A stretch of DNA of 64,000 nt, taken from the NCBI GenBank assembly GCA_002166865.1, contig NHTQ01000003.1:357093-421092 (forward strand), in the 5' to 3' direction. This stretch comes from Rhodobacteraceae bacterium WFHF2C18 (GTDB lineage Bacteria; Pseudomonadota; Alphaproteobacteria; Rhodobacterales; Rhodobacteraceae). The notes beneath the pieces were generated by a model that was not told the DNA's origin, made no database searches, and saw nothing but the letters and a program-made list of their open reading frames with translations. The position numbers and the translations under genes are program-made. Shown here in pieces: positions 16,435-26,702 of this stretch. How positions within the stretch are numbered: the first letter of the stretch is position 1; the number at the start of each line of letters is the position of its first letter.

Positions 16435-17661
16435 ATGTCCGCGCCCAAGAAAGTTGTGCTTGCCTACTCCGGCGGCCTCGACACCTCGATCATCCTGAAA
16501 TGGCTGCAGACCGAATACGGCTGCGAGGTGGTGACCTTCACCGCCGACCTGGGCCAGGGCGAAGAGTTGGACCCCGCGCGCAAGAAGGCGGAACTTCTTG
16601 GAATCAAACCGGAAAACATCTTCATCGAGGATATCCGCGAGGAATTCGTGCGGGATTTCGTGTTTCCCATGTTCCGCGCGAACGCGGTCTACGAGGGGCT
16701 GTACCTGCTGGGCACCTCGATCGCCCGGCCGCTGATTTCCAAGCGTCTGGTGGAAATCGCCGCCGAAACGGGGGCCGACGCCGTGGCCCACGGGGCCACC
16801 GGCAAGGGCAACGACCAGGTGCGGTTCGAACTGGCGGCCTACGCGCTCGACCCCGAGATCAAGGTCATCGCGCCCTGGCGGGAATGGGATCTGACAAGCC
16901 GCACCAAACTGATTGATTTCGCAGAAAAAAATCAGATCCCGATCGCCAAGGACAAGCGTGGCGAGGCGCCGTTCTCGGTGGATGCGAACCTGCTGCACAC
17001 CTCAAGCGAGGGCAAGGTGCTGGAGGATCCCGCGCAGGAGGCGCCGGATTACGTGTACCAGCGCACCACCCATCCCGAGGATGCGCCCGACGCGCCGCAA
17101 TTCGTGGAAATCGGGTTCGAGAAAGGCGACGCCGTCAGCATCGACGGTGACCGCCTTAGCCCTGCCAACCTGTTGACAAAGCTCAATGAATTGGGCGGCA
17201 CGCATGGCATCGGCCGGCTTGACCTGGTCGAGGGCCGCTTTGTCGGGATGAAGAGCCGCGGCATCTACGAGACGCCGGGCGGTACCATCCTGCTGGAAGC
17301 GCATCGCGGGATCGAGCAGATCACGCTGGACCGGGGCGCCGCGCACCTCAAGGATGAGTTGATGCCGCGCTATGCCGAGCTGATCTACAACGGATTCTGG
17401 TACAGCCCCGAACGCGAGATGTTGCAGGCGGCGATCGATCATTCGCAACATCATGTGACCGGAACAGTGCGCTTGAAACTTTACAAGGGCAATGTCCGGA
17501 CGGTTGGCCGCTGGTCCGACCACTCGCTTTATTCCGAGGCGCATGTCACCTTCGAGGAAGACGCCGGCGCCTATGACCAGGCCGACGCCGCCGGGTTCAT
17601 CCAGCTCAACGCGCTGCGGCTGAAGCTGCTGGCGGCGCGGGACCGGCGCTTGAAGGGCTGA
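16435..17661 (+). CDS. argG: Argininosuccinate synthase
   Basis: ATP-dependent ligase joining citrulline and aspartate in arginine synthesis. The 408-residue product has the PP-loop [10 protein letters not shown] at residues 10-19, the family segments [17 protein letters not shown] and [15 protein letters not shown], and a C-terminal [16 protein letters not shown] motif. The ATG at 16435 follows a GGGGGAGA ribosome-binding site. The gene stands alone, divergent from a membrane protein gene and followed by an unusual CCGTACGG repeat that may terminate transcription. Confidence 0.97.
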   Translation: MSAPKKVVLAYSGGLDTSIILKWLQTEYGCEVVTFTADLGQGEELDPARKKAELLGIKPENIFIEDIREEFVRDFVFPMFRANAVYEGLYLLGTSIARPLISKRLVEIAAETGADAVAHGATGKGNDQVRFELAAYALDPEIKVIAPWREWDLTSRTKLIDFAEKNQIPIAKDKRGEAPFSVDANLLHTSSEGKVLEDPAQEAPDYVYQRTTHPEDAPDAPQFVEIGFEKGDAVSIDGDRLSPANLLTKLNELGGTHGIGRLDLVEGRFVGMKSRGIYETPGGTILLEAHRGIEQITLDRGAAHLKDELMPRYAELIYNGFWYSPEREMLQAAIDHSQHHVTGTVRLKLYKGNVRTVGRWSDHSLYSEAHVTFEEDAGAYDQADAAGFIQLNALRLKLLAARDRRLKG

Positions 17662-17667
17662 GCCGAG

Positions 17668-17698
17668 CCGTACGGGCCGTACGAACCGTACGGATTTT
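17668..17698 (+). terminator. Repeated CCGTACGG palindromes after argG, likely terminator
   Basis: CCGTACGG occurs at 17668-17675 and 17686-17693, with CCGTACGA between them at 17677-17684, giving three copies at a 9-nt period. The outer two can pair as an 8-bp stem and the second is followed directly by ATTTT. It starts 6 nt after the argG stop. A terminator role is inferred; each octamer is also a palindrome by itself and could bind a dimeric protein. Confidence 0.5.
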
Positions 17699-17751
17699 CC
17701 GCACGGTAAACGCCTGCCAGTGGCGCGGCGCCCGCGTGGTCGGGAAGGCCG

Positions 17752-18465
17752 TCAGAGGGCGACGGCGCGCAGCTTTTCGTAGGCCGGCATTGCGGCACGG
17801 GCCAACTCGGCGCGGGCCCCGTCGAGCACGGGCAGATCGCCCTCGGGCGGGGCGAAGCCGGTGGAGCCGTGCACCGTGCCATACCAGTGCGGGGCCCAGA
17901 CGCCGTCGAAGGGCTTGGGCCCGGGGGGCCATGTCAACATCGCGGGATCCCACGGCAGGCCGATGGCATCGCAAAGCCGCGCTAGGAGCCCGGCCGGGTC
18001 GCGGCGGATGTCGGCGGAATCGATCACCACGGGGACGTTTCCCGATTCGGCAAGCTGGTCGTAGAGCGCCGCCTGCTGGACGAAGCCGATATCGGCCAGC
18101 GCGGGATTGTCATACTTGGCCGAGAAACTGGCGGCCACGCGCGTCGGGTGGCGGATCAGGAAAACGTTGGTGACCTGCCCGATCCAGCCGCGCGGGATAC
18201 CGGGGATCATGTGCTGCGCCATGTGCTTCTGATAGAAATGGGGCTTTCCCTGCGGGACGGGGCCAAGCAGCGTGTCGATGACGCGGGCCGGATCGCGGGG
18301 CTGGGCCGCCAGGATCTGCTGGCGCATGGGGTGATCCAGCCCGGTTTGATCCAGGTAGGCGGCATAGAAGGGCTCATCGATCGCGGCGCAGTCCCCGCGT
18401 GCGGCGAAGGCATACATCAAGGCCGTGGAAAGGTTGCGCGGCCCCGACCACACCGCGATGCGCAT
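17752..18465 (-). CDS. Sulfotransferase-family protein
   Basis: A 237-residue P-loop protein of the sulfotransferase superfamily. The N-terminal WSGPRNLSTALMYAFA is the 5'-phosphosulfate-binding loop, and FLIRHPTRVAASFS corresponds to the 3'-phosphate-binding segment of PAPS enzymes. The acceptor substrate is unknown. Its ATG shares one base with the TGA of the upstream class IV aminotransferase gene (TGATG at 18463-18467 on the minus strand), so the two are translationally coupled and may act in the same pathway. Confidence 0.8.
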   Translation of the reverse strand: MRIAVWSGPRNLSTALMYAFAARGDCAAIDEPFYAAYLDQTGLDHPMRQQILAAQPRDPARVIDTLLGPVPQGKPHFYQKHMAQHMIPGIPRGWIGQVTNVFLIRHPTRVAASFSAKYDNPALADIGFVQQAALYDQLAESGNVPVVIDSADIRRDPAGLLARLCDAIGLPWDPAMLTWPPGPKPFDGVWAPHWYGTVHGSTGFAPPEGDLPVLDGARAELARAAMPAYEKLRAVAL

Positions 18466-19373
18466 CAGGCAGATTCCCGCCGGATCAGGGCCTTGTAAAG
18501 GCCCTGGATGCGTTCCGTCACCGGGCCGGGCCGGCCGTCGCCGATCATGCGGCCGTCGATCTGGGCCACCGGGGTCTGGGCTCCGAAGGTGCCGGTGAGA
18601 AAGGCCTCGTCGGCCGAATAGGCCTCCACCAGGCTGAAGTTCTTTTCGAACACGGGGATGCCGTCGGCGCGGCAAAGGTCGATCACCTTTTGCCGGGTGA
18701 TCCCGTTCATGCAGTAGTCGCCGGTGCTGGTCCAGACCTCGCCGCCGCGCACGATGAAGAAATTGCAGGCGTTGGTCGTGTTCACGAATCCATGCACATC
18801 CAGCATCAGCGCCTCGTCCGCGCCGGCCTTTTCAGCGGCGACGCAGGCCAGGACGCAGTTGAGCTTGGAATGGGAGTTGAGCTTGGGATCCTGGCTCATC
18901 GGCAGACCGCGGATATGCGGCACCGTCGCAAGGCGGATGGGCCGGGCGATCTGTGGCCGGGAATGTTCCATCAGGATCACCACCGTCGGCCCCCGCCGAG
19001 ACAGAGCGGGGTGCTGGAAGGGGCGGGTTTTCACCCCGCGCGTCACCATCACCCGGGCATGGGCGTCGGTGTGCATCGCGTTGGCCTGTTGTGTCTCTTT
19101 TATTGCCTCGAACAGCGCGTCCGGCGTCAGGCCGATGTCCAGGTCGATGGCCTTGGCCGCCTCGAACAGGCGGGCGAGATGTTCTTGGGCAAAGGCCCAT
19201 GTGCCGTCGTAGAGGCGCAGGCCCTCCCAGATTCCGTCCCCCAGCATGAAACCGCTGTCATAGACGCTGACCAGCGCCTCGGCCTTGGGCACGATCCGCC
19301 CGTCGAGCCAGATCCGGATATCTTCGTTGCGCGCATCCTCCGCGGCCTCGTGGGTGGTCTGTCGATCCTGCAT
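18465..19373 (-). CDS. Class IV aminotransferase (branched-chain/D-amino-acid type)
   Basis: Fold-type IV PLP aminotransferase of 302 residues. The PLP lysine is Lys170 in LNSHSKLNCVLA, and the downstream ADEALMLDVHGFVNTTNACNFFIV carries the conserved EALMLD and phosphate-binding region. N-terminal DGRIVPKAEALVSVYDSGFMLGDGIWEGLR is typical. The sequence does not decide between branched-chain, D-alanine or aminodeoxychorismate-type activity. The ATG at 19371-19373 follows AGGGGGACAGG. It is coupled to the sulfotransferase gene. Confidence 0.85.
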   Translation of the reverse strand: MQDRQTTHEAAEDARNEDIRIWLDGRIVPKAEALVSVYDSGFMLGDGIWEGLRLYDGTWAFAQEHLARLFEAAKAIDLDIGLTPDALFEAIKETQQANAMHTDAHARVMVTRGVKTRPFQHPALSRRGPTVVILMEHSRPQIARPIRLATVPHIRGLPMSQDPKLNSHSKLNCVLACVAAEKAGADEALMLDVHGFVNTTNACNFFIVRGGEVWTSTGDYCMNGITRQKVIDLCRADGIPVFEKNFSLVEAYSADEAFLTGTFGAQTPVAQIDGRMIGDGRPGPVTERIQGLYKALIRRESA

Positions 19374-19524
19374 CCTGTCCCCCTGGTTGGGCGGAACGCT
19401 AGGCCCGTGACGGGCCCCTGCCAAGGGATAACTTCCGGTCACCAGGTCGTGATCCGATCCTGACAGCCCTTTCGGCCGCCGCAGTTTAACGGGATAGTGA
19501 CGGCAAATCCGGAGGATTTCGACG

Positions 19525-20199
19525 ATGACGATGCAGATCAGAAAGTTTTCACACGGCTCCGAGATCAAGGCGACGCTGTTGGCGGTGCTGATCGGTCTGG
19601 CCGTCTGGTGCCAGCAGGCGCGCGCCGCGGAAACGGACAGCATCGTGGTGGCGGGCGGCTGCTTCTGGTGCGTCGAGGCGGACTTCGAGAAGGTGGCAGG
19701 CGTGCAGGAGGTCATCTCCGGCTATACCGGTGGCCACACGAAGAACCCGACCTACGACGACGTGACCGGTGGCGATACCGGCCATTACGAGGCGGCGAAG
19801 ATCATCTACGATCCCGCGCAGGTCGGGCCGCGGCGGCTTTATGACCTGTTCTTCCGCTCCATCGATCCGCTGGATGCCGGCGGCCAGTTCTGCGACCGAG
19901 GCGACAGTTATCGTACGGCGGTATTCGTCTCTGATCCGGCCAAGAAGAAGGCGGCTCGGGCCGCCAAGGCGGAGGCCGAGAAGGAGCTGGGCCAGGAGGT
20001 CGTGACGCCGATCCTGCCGCGTGAAACCTTCTACAAGGCAGAGGACTATCACCAGGACTACTACAAGGGGGACGACCTTGTGCTGCGGGGATTCGGGCTG
20101 AAGACCCAGGCCGAGGCCTATGAGTATTACCGTGATCGCTGCGGTCGCGACGAACGCGTGCGCGAGTTGTGGGGCGACGACGCGCCTTTCGCGGGCTAG
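19525..20199 (+). CDS. msrA: Peptide methionine-S-sulfoxide reductase MsrA, exported
   Basis: Repairs methionine-S-sulfoxide in proteins. The active-site motif GGCFWC lies at residues 44-49, with nucleophile Cys46. The 224-residue protein also has SGYTGGHTKNPTYDDV and HYEAAKIIYDP typical of MsrA. Unlike most MsrA proteins it starts with a signal-peptide-like segment (KATLLAVLIGLAVWCQQARAAE, probable cleavage after ARA), so a periplasmic location is likely. The ATG follows CCGGAGGA. No msrB is nearby. The TAG stop interlocks with the rbsK TAG in CTAG (20196-20199). Confidence 0.93.
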   Translation: MTMQIRKFSHGSEIKATLLAVLIGLAVWCQQARAAETDSIVVAGGCFWCVEADFEKVAGVQEVISGYTGGHTKNPTYDDVTGGDTGHYEAAKIIYDPAQVGPRRLYDLFFRSIDPLDAGGQFCDRGDSYRTAVFVSDPAKKKAARAAKAEAEKELGQEVVTPILPRETFYKAEDYHQDYYKGDDLVLRGFGLKTQAEAYEYYRDRCGRDERVRELWGDDAPFAG

Positions 20200-21065
20200 T
20201 CAAGTTCGTCCAACGAGGGAATGGCCGCCGCCGCCCCGGGCCGCTGAACCTGCAGCGCGGCCGCCTGCGCGGCCCGCTGCAGCGCCGCCCGAGGGTCGAG
20301 GCCCTGCGCCAGGCCGGCCAAGGCATAGCCGGCGAAGCAATCCCCCGCGCCTGTCGTGTCCACGGGCGTGACCGCAGGCGCGGGAACCGAAAGGCTGGCC
20401 CCGCCTGCCGTTTCGATCCAGTCGGCGCCGCCGGGGCCCTTGGTGACGAGGACGTTTGCCACCGGCATATCCTTCGGCGCCATGCCGGTGACATCGCCAA
20501 GCTGTGCTGCCTCCACCGCGTTGAGGATCAGAAGCGTCACATGCGGCAGGATGGCCTGCACGGCGGCGGGATCGAACGGCGCGGCGGAATAGGCCACGGA
20601 CATGCCGCGGCCGCGCGCGCGATCCGCCGCGGCGCGTTGATGCGAGGTTTCGTTCTGCAGCAGCAACCAGTCGCCGGCGCGGCCCTCGTCGAGCGCGGCG
20701 GCGATCGCATCGGGATCCTGCAGGCGATTGGCCCCCGGATAGAGGGTGATGGCGTTTTCGCCGGCGTCGTCCACGTGGATGATGGCGTGACCCGACGGCC
20801 CCTCGGCCTGTACCACATGGGTGGTATCGATCCCCTCGGCGGCGAGGCGGCGCACCATCCAGGTGCCATCGGGACCCACGGCACCGAGGTGGACGACGCG
20901 CGCCCCCGCACGGGCCGCCGCGATAGACTGATTCGCGCCCTTGCCGCCCAGACCGGCGTGGTAGTGGCTGGCTGCCAGCGTTTCGCCGGGACGGGGCAGG
21001 CGGGGGACGCGATAGGTATGGTCGGCGTTGATCGAACCCAGGGTATGGATGCGGGCGCCGGCCAC
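20196..21065 (-). CDS. PfkB-family sugar kinase, ribokinase-like
   Basis: A 289-residue carbohydrate kinase. Signature 1 is PGETLAASHYHAGLGGKGANQSIAAAR and signature 2, with the catalytic Asp, is DTTGAGDCFAGYALAG. The sequence is closest in pattern to ribokinase, but no ribose transport genes are adjacent and the substrate is not proved. It begins with GTG (21063-21065) three bases after the maeB stop, so it is probably translated from the maeB transcript. Confidence 0.85.
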   Translation of the reverse strand: MAGARIHTLGSINADHTYRVPRLPRPGETLAASHYHAGLGGKGANQSIAAARAGARVVHLGAVGPDGTWMVRRLAAEGIDTTHVVQAEGPSGHAIIHVDDAGENAITLYPGANRLQDPDAIAAALDEGRAGDWLLLQNETSHQRAAADRARGRGMSVAYSAAPFDPAAVQAILPHVTLLILNAVEAAQLGDVTGMAPKDMPVANVLVTKGPGGADWIETAGGASLSVPAPAVTPVDTTGAGDCFAGYALAGLAQGLDPRAALQRAAQAAALQVQRPGAAAAIPSLDELD

Positions 21066-21068
21066 GGC

Positions 21069-23333
21069 TCAGCCGACCTCGCAGGCGGCGAGAACCGCCA
21101 TGTTGAGGACGTCACTGGCCGTCGAGGTGGTCGAGCAGATCTGGATCGACTTGTCCACGCCGGCCAGGATCGGCCCGATTACGGTGGCGCCGGCCATTTC
21201 CTGCATGAGCTTGGTGGAGATCGAGGCCGAGTGCCGCGCGGGCACGACAAGGATGTTGGCCGGCCCGGTCAGACGCTGGAAGGGATAGGCCTCCTGCGCG
21301 CGGCCGTTGAGAGCCACATCCACCGTCATTTCGCCCTCGAACTCGAAATCCACGCCGCGCCGTTCCAGAACCCTGGGGGCGCCGTGCATTTTCTCGGCCC
21401 GCTCGGACCGGGGATACCCGAAGGTGGAGAAGGAAACGAAGGCGACCCGCGGCTCAAGCCCGAGGTGCCGGGCCACGTCGGCGCCGCGGGTGGCGATATT
21501 GGCCAGATCCTCTTCGTCCGGCCATTCGTGGACCAGCGTGTCGGCGATCATCACGATCCGGCCCTTGTGCAGAAGGGCGGTAACGCCGGCGGCGCCGTGT
21601 TCGGCATCCGCATCGAAGACGTGGTTGATGAGTTCCATCACGTGGGCGGACTTCCGCGTCGCCCCGGTGACAAGACCGTCGCCATGACCGTGCGCCAGCA
21701 TCAGCGCCGAGAAGACGTGACGATCGCGCGCGGCAAGCCGGTGGATATCGTGCTGGTCGTGTCCTTTCCGCTGGAGCCGGCCGTAGAGGAAATCCTTGTA
21801 GTCCTCCAGGCGTCCCGCCTCGGCGGCCTTGGCGGCGTTGGTGACCTCAAGCTCGCGCACCGCGTCGCCCAGGCCGGTGGCCTCGAGCTTTTCGCGCACG
21901 TCGTCGTCCCGGCCGACCACGATGGCCTTGCCCAGGCCGGTGCGCTGGTACTGCACGGCGGCGCGCAGCACGCGGGGGTCGTCCCCCTCGGCGAAGATCA
22001 TCCGGGCCTGCGCCCGACGCGCGCGGGCGTTGATTGATCGCAGGATCGAGGCAGTCGGGTCCATGCGGGCCTTCAGGCTTTGCTGGTAGGCCTCCATGTC
22101 CACGATGGGGCGGCGGGCCGCGCCGGTATCCATCCCCGCCTTCGCGACGGCCGGCGGCACCGTATGGATCAACCGGGGATCGAAAGGCGTGGGAATGATG
22201 TAGTCGCGCCCGAATGACAGCTTGCGGTTATAGGCCATCGCGACCTCGTCGGGCACGTCCTCGCGGGCGAGCCGCGCCAGGGCCTCGGCGCAGGCGATCT
22301 TCATCTCGTCGTTGATGGCGCGGGCATGCACGTCCAGCGCGCCCCGGAAAAGGTAGGGGAAGCCCAGGACGTTGTTGACCTGGTTGGGATAATCGCTGCG
22401 GCCGGTGGCGACGATGGCGTCGGGGCGGACGTCATGCGCCTCTTCCGGCGTGATCTCGGGGTCGGGGTTGGCCATGGCGAAGATGACCGGGTTCTCGGCC
22501 ATGCTTTCCACCATGTCCTGCGTGACCGCCCCCTTGACCGAGACGCCCAGGAAGACATCGGCGCCCCTCATCGCCTCGGCCAGGCTGCGCAGATCGGTCT
22601 TGACGGCGTGGGCCGATTTCCACTGGTTCATGCCCTCCGTCCGGCCCTGATAGATGACGCCCTTGGTGTCACAGGCGATGCAGTTCTCGGGCCGCGCGCC
22701 CATGGCCTTGACCAGCTCCAGGCAGGCGATCCCGGCCGCGCCGGCACCGTTGAGCACGATGCGGCACTCGGCCAGCTTCTTGCCCGAAAGATGCAGCGCG
22801 TTGATCAGGCCGGCGGCGCAGATCACGGCGGTGCCGTGCTGGTCGTCGTGGAAGACGGGGATGTCCATCTCTTCCTTGAGCTTCTGCTCGATGATGAAGC
22901 ATTCCGGGGCCTTGATGTCTTCGAGGTTGATGCCACCGAAGGTGGGGCCCATGAGCCGGACGGCATTGATGAAGGCGTCCGGATCCTCGGTGTCCAGCTC
23001 GATATCGATGGAATTGACATCGGCAAAACGTTTGAAGAGGACGGACTTGCCCTCCATCACCGGCTTGGACCCCAGGGCGCCGAGGTTGCCCAGGCCCAGC
23101 ACCGCGGTCCCGTTGGAGACGACGGCAACCAGGTTGCCCTTGTTGGTGTAGTCGTAGGCCAGTTCCGGGGTCCTGGCGATCTCCTCGCAGGGGACGGCGA
23201 CGCCTGGGGAATAGGCGAGGCTGAGATCCCGCTGCGTGGTCATGGGCACGGTGGCCTGGATCTCGAACTTGCCCGGCGTGGGCTCGTGGTGAAAAGCCAG
23301 CGCCTCTTCGCGGGTGAACTTGGTCTTTGACAT
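21069..23333 (-). CDS. maeB: NADP-dependent malic enzyme with phosphotransacetylase-like domain
   Basis: Oxidative decarboxylation of malate to pyruvate with NADPH formation. The 754-residue protein has the malic-enzyme N-terminal domain (SLAYSPGVAVPCEEI, catalytic-region FNDDQHGTA-like FHDDQHGTAVI), an NADP-binding domain with LNGAGAAGIACLELV, and from about residue 425 a phosphotransacetylase-like domain (AEGDDPRVLRAAVQYQ) that in MaeB proteins binds acetyl-CoA as a regulator rather than catalysing transfer. ATG at 23331-23333. It is divergent from mutS. Confidence 0.95.
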   Translation of the reverse strand: MSKTKFTREEALAFHHEPTPGKFEIQATVPMTTQRDLSLAYSPGVAVPCEEIARTPELAYDYTNKGNLVAVVSNGTAVLGLGNLGALGSKPVMEGKSVLFKRFADVNSIDIELDTEDPDAFINAVRLMGPTFGGINLEDIKAPECFIIEQKLKEEMDIPVFHDDQHGTAVICAAGLINALHLSGKKLAECRIVLNGAGAAGIACLELVKAMGARPENCIACDTKGVIYQGRTEGMNQWKSAHAVKTDLRSLAEAMRGADVFLGVSVKGAVTQDMVESMAENPVIFAMANPDPEITPEEAHDVRPDAIVATGRSDYPNQVNNVLGFPYLFRGALDVHARAINDEMKIACAEALARLAREDVPDEVAMAYNRKLSFGRDYIIPTPFDPRLIHTVPPAVAKAGMDTGAARRPIVDMEAYQQSLKARMDPTASILRSINARARRAQARMIFAEGDDPRVLRAAVQYQRTGLGKAIVVGRDDDVREKLEATGLGDAVRELEVTNAAKAAEAGRLEDYKDFLYGRLQRKGHDQHDIHRLAARDRHVFSALMLAHGHGDGLVTGATRKSAHVMELINHVFDADAEHGAAGVTALLHKGRIVMIADTLVHEWPDEEDLANIATRGADVARHLGLEPRVAFVSFSTFGYPRSERAEKMHGAPRVLERRGVDFEFEGEMTVDVALNGRAQEAYPFQRLTGPANILVVPARHSASISTKLMQEMAGATVIGPILAGVDKSIQICSTTSTASDVLNMAVLAACEVG

Positions 23334-23365
23334 ATTGAGCCTGTGGGTTTCCGGCGGTTTTACCC

Positions 23366-23394
23366 TGCATAGCGGGGCCGGGCCGCGGCCTCAA
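23366..23394 (-). promoter_or_regulatory. Candidate sigma-70 promoter of maeB
   Basis: On the minus strand TTGAGG (23389-23394) is separated by 17 nt from TATGCA (23366-23371), about 33 nt upstream of the maeB ATG. The -35 matches the consensus at five of six positions if one shift is allowed, the -10 only at its first three bases. Weak prediction. Confidence 0.3.
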
Positions 23395-23467
23395 CTGAAA
23401 GGCTGTTTTGGGTTTCACGGACCGCCACGGATTTGTAAGGTCTGGCCCATCGATTTGGGGGGCAGCC

Positions 23468-26107
23468 GTGACATCCGCGAAACCGGCCGTGACGCCGATG
23501 ATGGCGCAATACCTTGAGATCAAGGCGCAGTATCCACAGGCGCTCTTGTTCTACCGGATGGGGGATTTCTACGAGCTGTTCTTCGACGACGCCGCCGCGG
23601 CGGCGGAGGCGCTGGACATCGCCCTGACCAAGCGGGGCAAGCACCTGGGCGAGGACATCCCGATGTGCGGGGTGCCGGTGCACTCGGCCGAAAGCTACCT
23701 TCTGACGCTGATCCGTAAGGGGTTCCGCGTGGCCGTCTGCGAACAGACCGAGGACCCCGCCGAGGCGAAGAAGCGCGGCTCCAAGGCCGTGGTCCGGCGG
23801 GAGGTGGTGCGCCTTGTCACCCCCGGCACGCTGACCGAGGAAAGCCTGCTGGACGCGCGGCGGCACAACTACCTCGCCGCTTTCGGGCAGGTTCGGGACG
23901 AATCCGCCCTGGCCTGGGTGGATATTTCGACCGGCGCGTTCCACGTCATGGCGGTGCCGCCCGTGCGGCTGGGCCCCGAATTGGCCCGTCTGGGCCCGGC
24001 CGAGGTGGTGCTGGCCGAGGGCGTCGGCGAGGCCCGTGTCGTGGCCGAGGAGGCGGGCGCCGCGGTCACGGAGCTGGGGCGGGCCGCCTTTGACAGCACG
24101 GGCGCCGAGCGCCGGCTGTGCCGGCTTTTCGGGTTGGAGACGCTGGAGGGGCACGGGCAGTTCGGCCGGGCGGAACTGGCCGCAATGGGCGCCTTGGTGG
24201 AATACCTGGAGATCACGCAGAAGGGCAAGCTGCCCCTGCTGCAGCCGCCCCAGCGCGAAAGCCATGCGCGTGTCATGCAGATCGACGCGGCCACGCGGCG
24301 CAATCTGGAACTTACGCAGGGGGCCGGCGGCGGGCGGGCCGGATCGCTTCTGTCGGCGGTGGACCGGACAGTGACGGCAGGGGGCGGGCGCCTGCTGGAA
24401 CGGCGCATCGCGAGCCCCAGCCGGGCGCTGGAGGTGGTGCGCGAGCGGCTGGACGCCGTGCAGTTCGCGGTGGAGCAAACCCGGCTGAGCGCGGATCTGC
24501 GCGCCCTTTTGCGGCGGGTGCCGGACATGGACCGGGCGCTGTCACGCCTTGGACTGGACCGCGGCGGCCCCCGGGACCTGGCGGCGGTGCGCACCGGGCT
24601 GGAACAGGCGGCCGAGATCGCCGCACTGGCCGCGGGGCAGGATCTGCCCCCGCTTTTGGCCCGGGCGGTCCAGGCCTTGAGTGGGCAAGATGCGCTGCTG
24701 GAACTGTTGGACCGGGCCTTGGTGGCCGAACCGCCGCTTCTGGTGCGCGACGGCGGGTTCATCGCGGCGGGCCATGACACCGAGCTGGACGAGGCCCGGC
24801 AACTGCGCGACGAGGGCCGGGGCGTGATCGCGGCGATGCAGAAGGACTATGTCGAGCTGACGGGCATCGCCTCGCTCAAGGTCAAGCACAACAACGTGCT
24901 GGGCTATTTCGTGGAAGTCACGGCGACGCATGCCGACAAGATGCTGTCGGAGCCCCTGAACGAAACCTTCCGCCACCGGCAGACGACGGCGAACCAGTTG
25001 CGCTTTACCACCGCGGAACTGAGCGAGATGGAAACCCGGATCCTGAACGCCGGGGGCCGGGCGCTGGAGATCGAAAAGCGGCTCTATGACAGCCTGAAAG
25101 AGGCCATCCTGGCGGCTGCCGCACCCCTGACGCAGGCCGCGCAGGCCCTGGCCGAACTGGACCTGGCCACCGCGCTTGCCGACCTGGCCCGGGCCGGGGA
25201 CTGGTGCCGGCCCAAGGTGGACGAGGGCCGCGCGCTGAGGATAGAGGGCGGCCGGCACCCGGTCGTGGAACAGGCGCTGGCGGCGCAGGGTGCGCCCTTC
25301 ATCGCCAATGATTGCCATCTGGGGCAGGACAGCGACATCTGGCTGCTGACCGGGCCGAACATGGCGGGCAAGTCCACCTTCCTGCGCCAGAACGCGCTGA
25401 TCGCGGTGCTTGCGCAGATGGGCAGCTATGTGCCGGCGCGGGCGGCCCATGTGGGACTGGTCAGCCAGCTGTTCAGCCGGGTGGGCGCCTCGGACGACCT
25501 GGCGCGGGGGCGCTCCACCTTCATGGTGGAAATGGTGGAAACCGCGGCGATCCTGAACCAGGCCGACGACCACGCGCTGGTCATCCTTGACGAGATCGGG
25601 CGTGGCACCGCCACCTACGACGGTCTGTCAATCGCCTGGGCAACGCTAGAACATCTGCATGACGTCAATCGCTGCCGCGCGCTTTTCGCAACGCATTATC
25701 ACGAATTGACCAACCTGTCGGAAAAGCTGGACGGCGTGGAAAACGGGACCGTCACCGTCAAGGAGCACGAGGGCGAGGTGATCTTCCTGCACGAGGTGCG
25801 GCGGGGTGCGGCGGACCGTTCCTACGGGGTGCAGGTGGCCAAGCTGGCCGGCCTGCCCGCGCCGGTGGTGGATCGGGCGCGCGTGGTGCTGGACGCGCTG
25901 GAGAAGGGCGAGCGCGAGGGCGGGCGCGCACGCGAGGCCCTGATCGACGATCTGCCCCTGTTTGCCAGCCCGCCGCCGGCGCCGCCCGCCCCGCAGGGGG
26001 ATTCGGCGGTCGAGAAACGGCTGGCCGAGGTGCTGCCCGATGACCTGAGCCCGCGCGAGGCGCTTGAGTTGATCTACGAGTTGAAAACCCTGGCAAAGGA
26101 CGGGTGA
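23468..26107 (+). CDS. mutS: DNA mismatch repair protein MutS
   Basis: Mismatch-recognition ATPase. The 879-residue protein has the mismatch-contacting Phe34-x-Glu36 in [12 protein letters not shown], the connector and lever domains, Walker [10 protein letters not shown] at 629-637, Walker [11 protein letters not shown] and the helix-turn-helix ATHYHEL region. The C-terminal tail [10 protein letters not shown] precedes a short dimerisation end. The GTG at 23468 is chosen because GGGGGGCA precedes it; an upstream in-frame ATG at 23408 lacks a site. No mutL is in the window. It converges on grpE with a 15-nt gap. Confidence 0.97.
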   Translation: MTSAKPAVTPMMAQYLEIKAQYPQALLFYRMGDFYELFFDDAAAAAEALDIALTKRGKHLGEDIPMCGVPVHSAESYLLTLIRKGFRVAVCEQTEDPAEAKKRGSKAVVRREVVRLVTPGTLTEESLLDARRHNYLAAFGQVRDESALAWVDISTGAFHVMAVPPVRLGPELARLGPAEVVLAEGVGEARVVAEEAGAAVTELGRAAFDSTGAERRLCRLFGLETLEGHGQFGRAELAAMGALVEYLEITQKGKLPLLQPPQRESHARVMQIDAATRRNLELTQGAGGGRAGSLLSAVDRTVTAGGGRLLERRIASPSRALEVVRERLDAVQFAVEQTRLSADLRALLRRVPDMDRALSRLGLDRGGPRDLAAVRTGLEQAAEIAALAAGQDLPPLLARAVQALSGQDALLELLDRALVAEPPLLVRDGGFIAAGHDTELDEARQLRDEGRGVIAAMQKDYVELTGIASLKVKHNNVLGYFVEVTATHADKMLSEPLNETFRHRQTTANQLRFTTAELSEMETRILNAGGRALEIEKRLYDSLKEAILAAAAPLTQAAQALAELDLATALADLARAGDWCRPKVDEGRALRIEGGRHPVVEQALAAQGAPFIANDCHLGQDSDIWLLTGPNMAGKSTFLRQNALIAVLAQMGSYVPARAAHVGLVSQLFSRVGASDDLARGRSTFMVEMVETAAILNQADDHALVILDEIGRGTATYDGLSIAWATLEHLHDVNRCRALFATHYHELTNLSEKLDGVENGTVTVKEHEGEVIFLHEVRRGAADRSYGVQVAKLAGLPAPVVDRARVVLDALEKGEREGGRAREALIDDLPLFASPPPAPPAPQGDSAVEKRLAEVLPDDLSPREALELIYELKTLAKDG

Positions 26108-26122
26108 CCGCCCCGCCGCGCC

Positions 26123-26692
26123 TCAGCCGGGGTTGGAAGACACGCCCACCTGCGCCGGGCGCAGCATGCGATCGTGGAGCAGGAATCCCTCGGCCTGGAC
26201 CTGGATGATCTCGCCCGCGGTGGTGCCGGGCACCGGCGCCTCGAACATGGCCTCGTGCTGCTGGGGGTCGAACTTGTCGCCCACCTGCGGGGAGATCGCG
26301 GTAATCCCGTGCTTTGAGAAGACGTGGCGCAATTCGCGCAGGGTGAGTTCCACCCCTTCGATAAGCGCCGCGGTCGTCTCGGTCTGGTCGTGGGTGGCGG
26401 CCTCCAGCGCGCGCTTGAGGTTGTCATACACCGGCAGCATGTCGCGGGCCAGCTTGGAGCCGCCGTAATTCTCGGCCTCGCGGCGGTCTTTTTGGGCGCG
26501 TTTGCGGGCGTTCTCCGCATCCGCGAGGGCGCGCATGAACTTGTCCTGAAGCTCATCGCGTTCGGCGCGCAGCGATGTCAGCTCGTCCTGCTCGCTGCTT
26601 TCGGCGGAAATCTCTTCGGTCAACGGTTCCTGTTCTTCCGATTCGGCCTGTTCGATGTCGTCCAGGAACTCTTCGTTTCTCGGCTCTGCCAT
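26123..26692 (-). CDS. grpE: Nucleotide exchange factor GrpE
   Basis: DnaK co-chaperone that releases ADP. The 189-residue protein has an acidic, Glu-rich N terminus (EQAESEEQEPLTEEIS), a long coiled coil (TSLRAERDELQDKFMRALADAENARKRAQKDRREAE) and the C-terminal beta domain with GVELTLRELRHVFSKHGI and FDPQQHEAMF. It lies 10 nt downstream of hrcA, the usual alphaproteobacterial pairing; dnaK-dnaJ are not in the window. Confidence 0.96.
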   Translation of the reverse strand: MAEPRNEEFLDDIEQAESEEQEPLTEEISAESSEQDELTSLRAERDELQDKFMRALADAENARKRAQKDRREAENYGGSKLARDMLPVYDNLKRALEAATHDQTETTAALIEGVELTLRELRHVFSKHGITAISPQVGDKFDPQQHEAMFEAPVPGTTAGEIIQVQAEGFLLHDRMLRPAQVGVSSNPG

Positions 26693-26702
26693 TATGTCAC
26701 CT

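Noticed and set aside
20169..22037. Long open frame antisense to the sugar kinase gene and maeB (about 620 codons)
   Set aside because: Reading frames of this length opposite real genes are common in high-G+C DNA; the product has no recognisable motif and the opposite strand encodes two clear enzymes.
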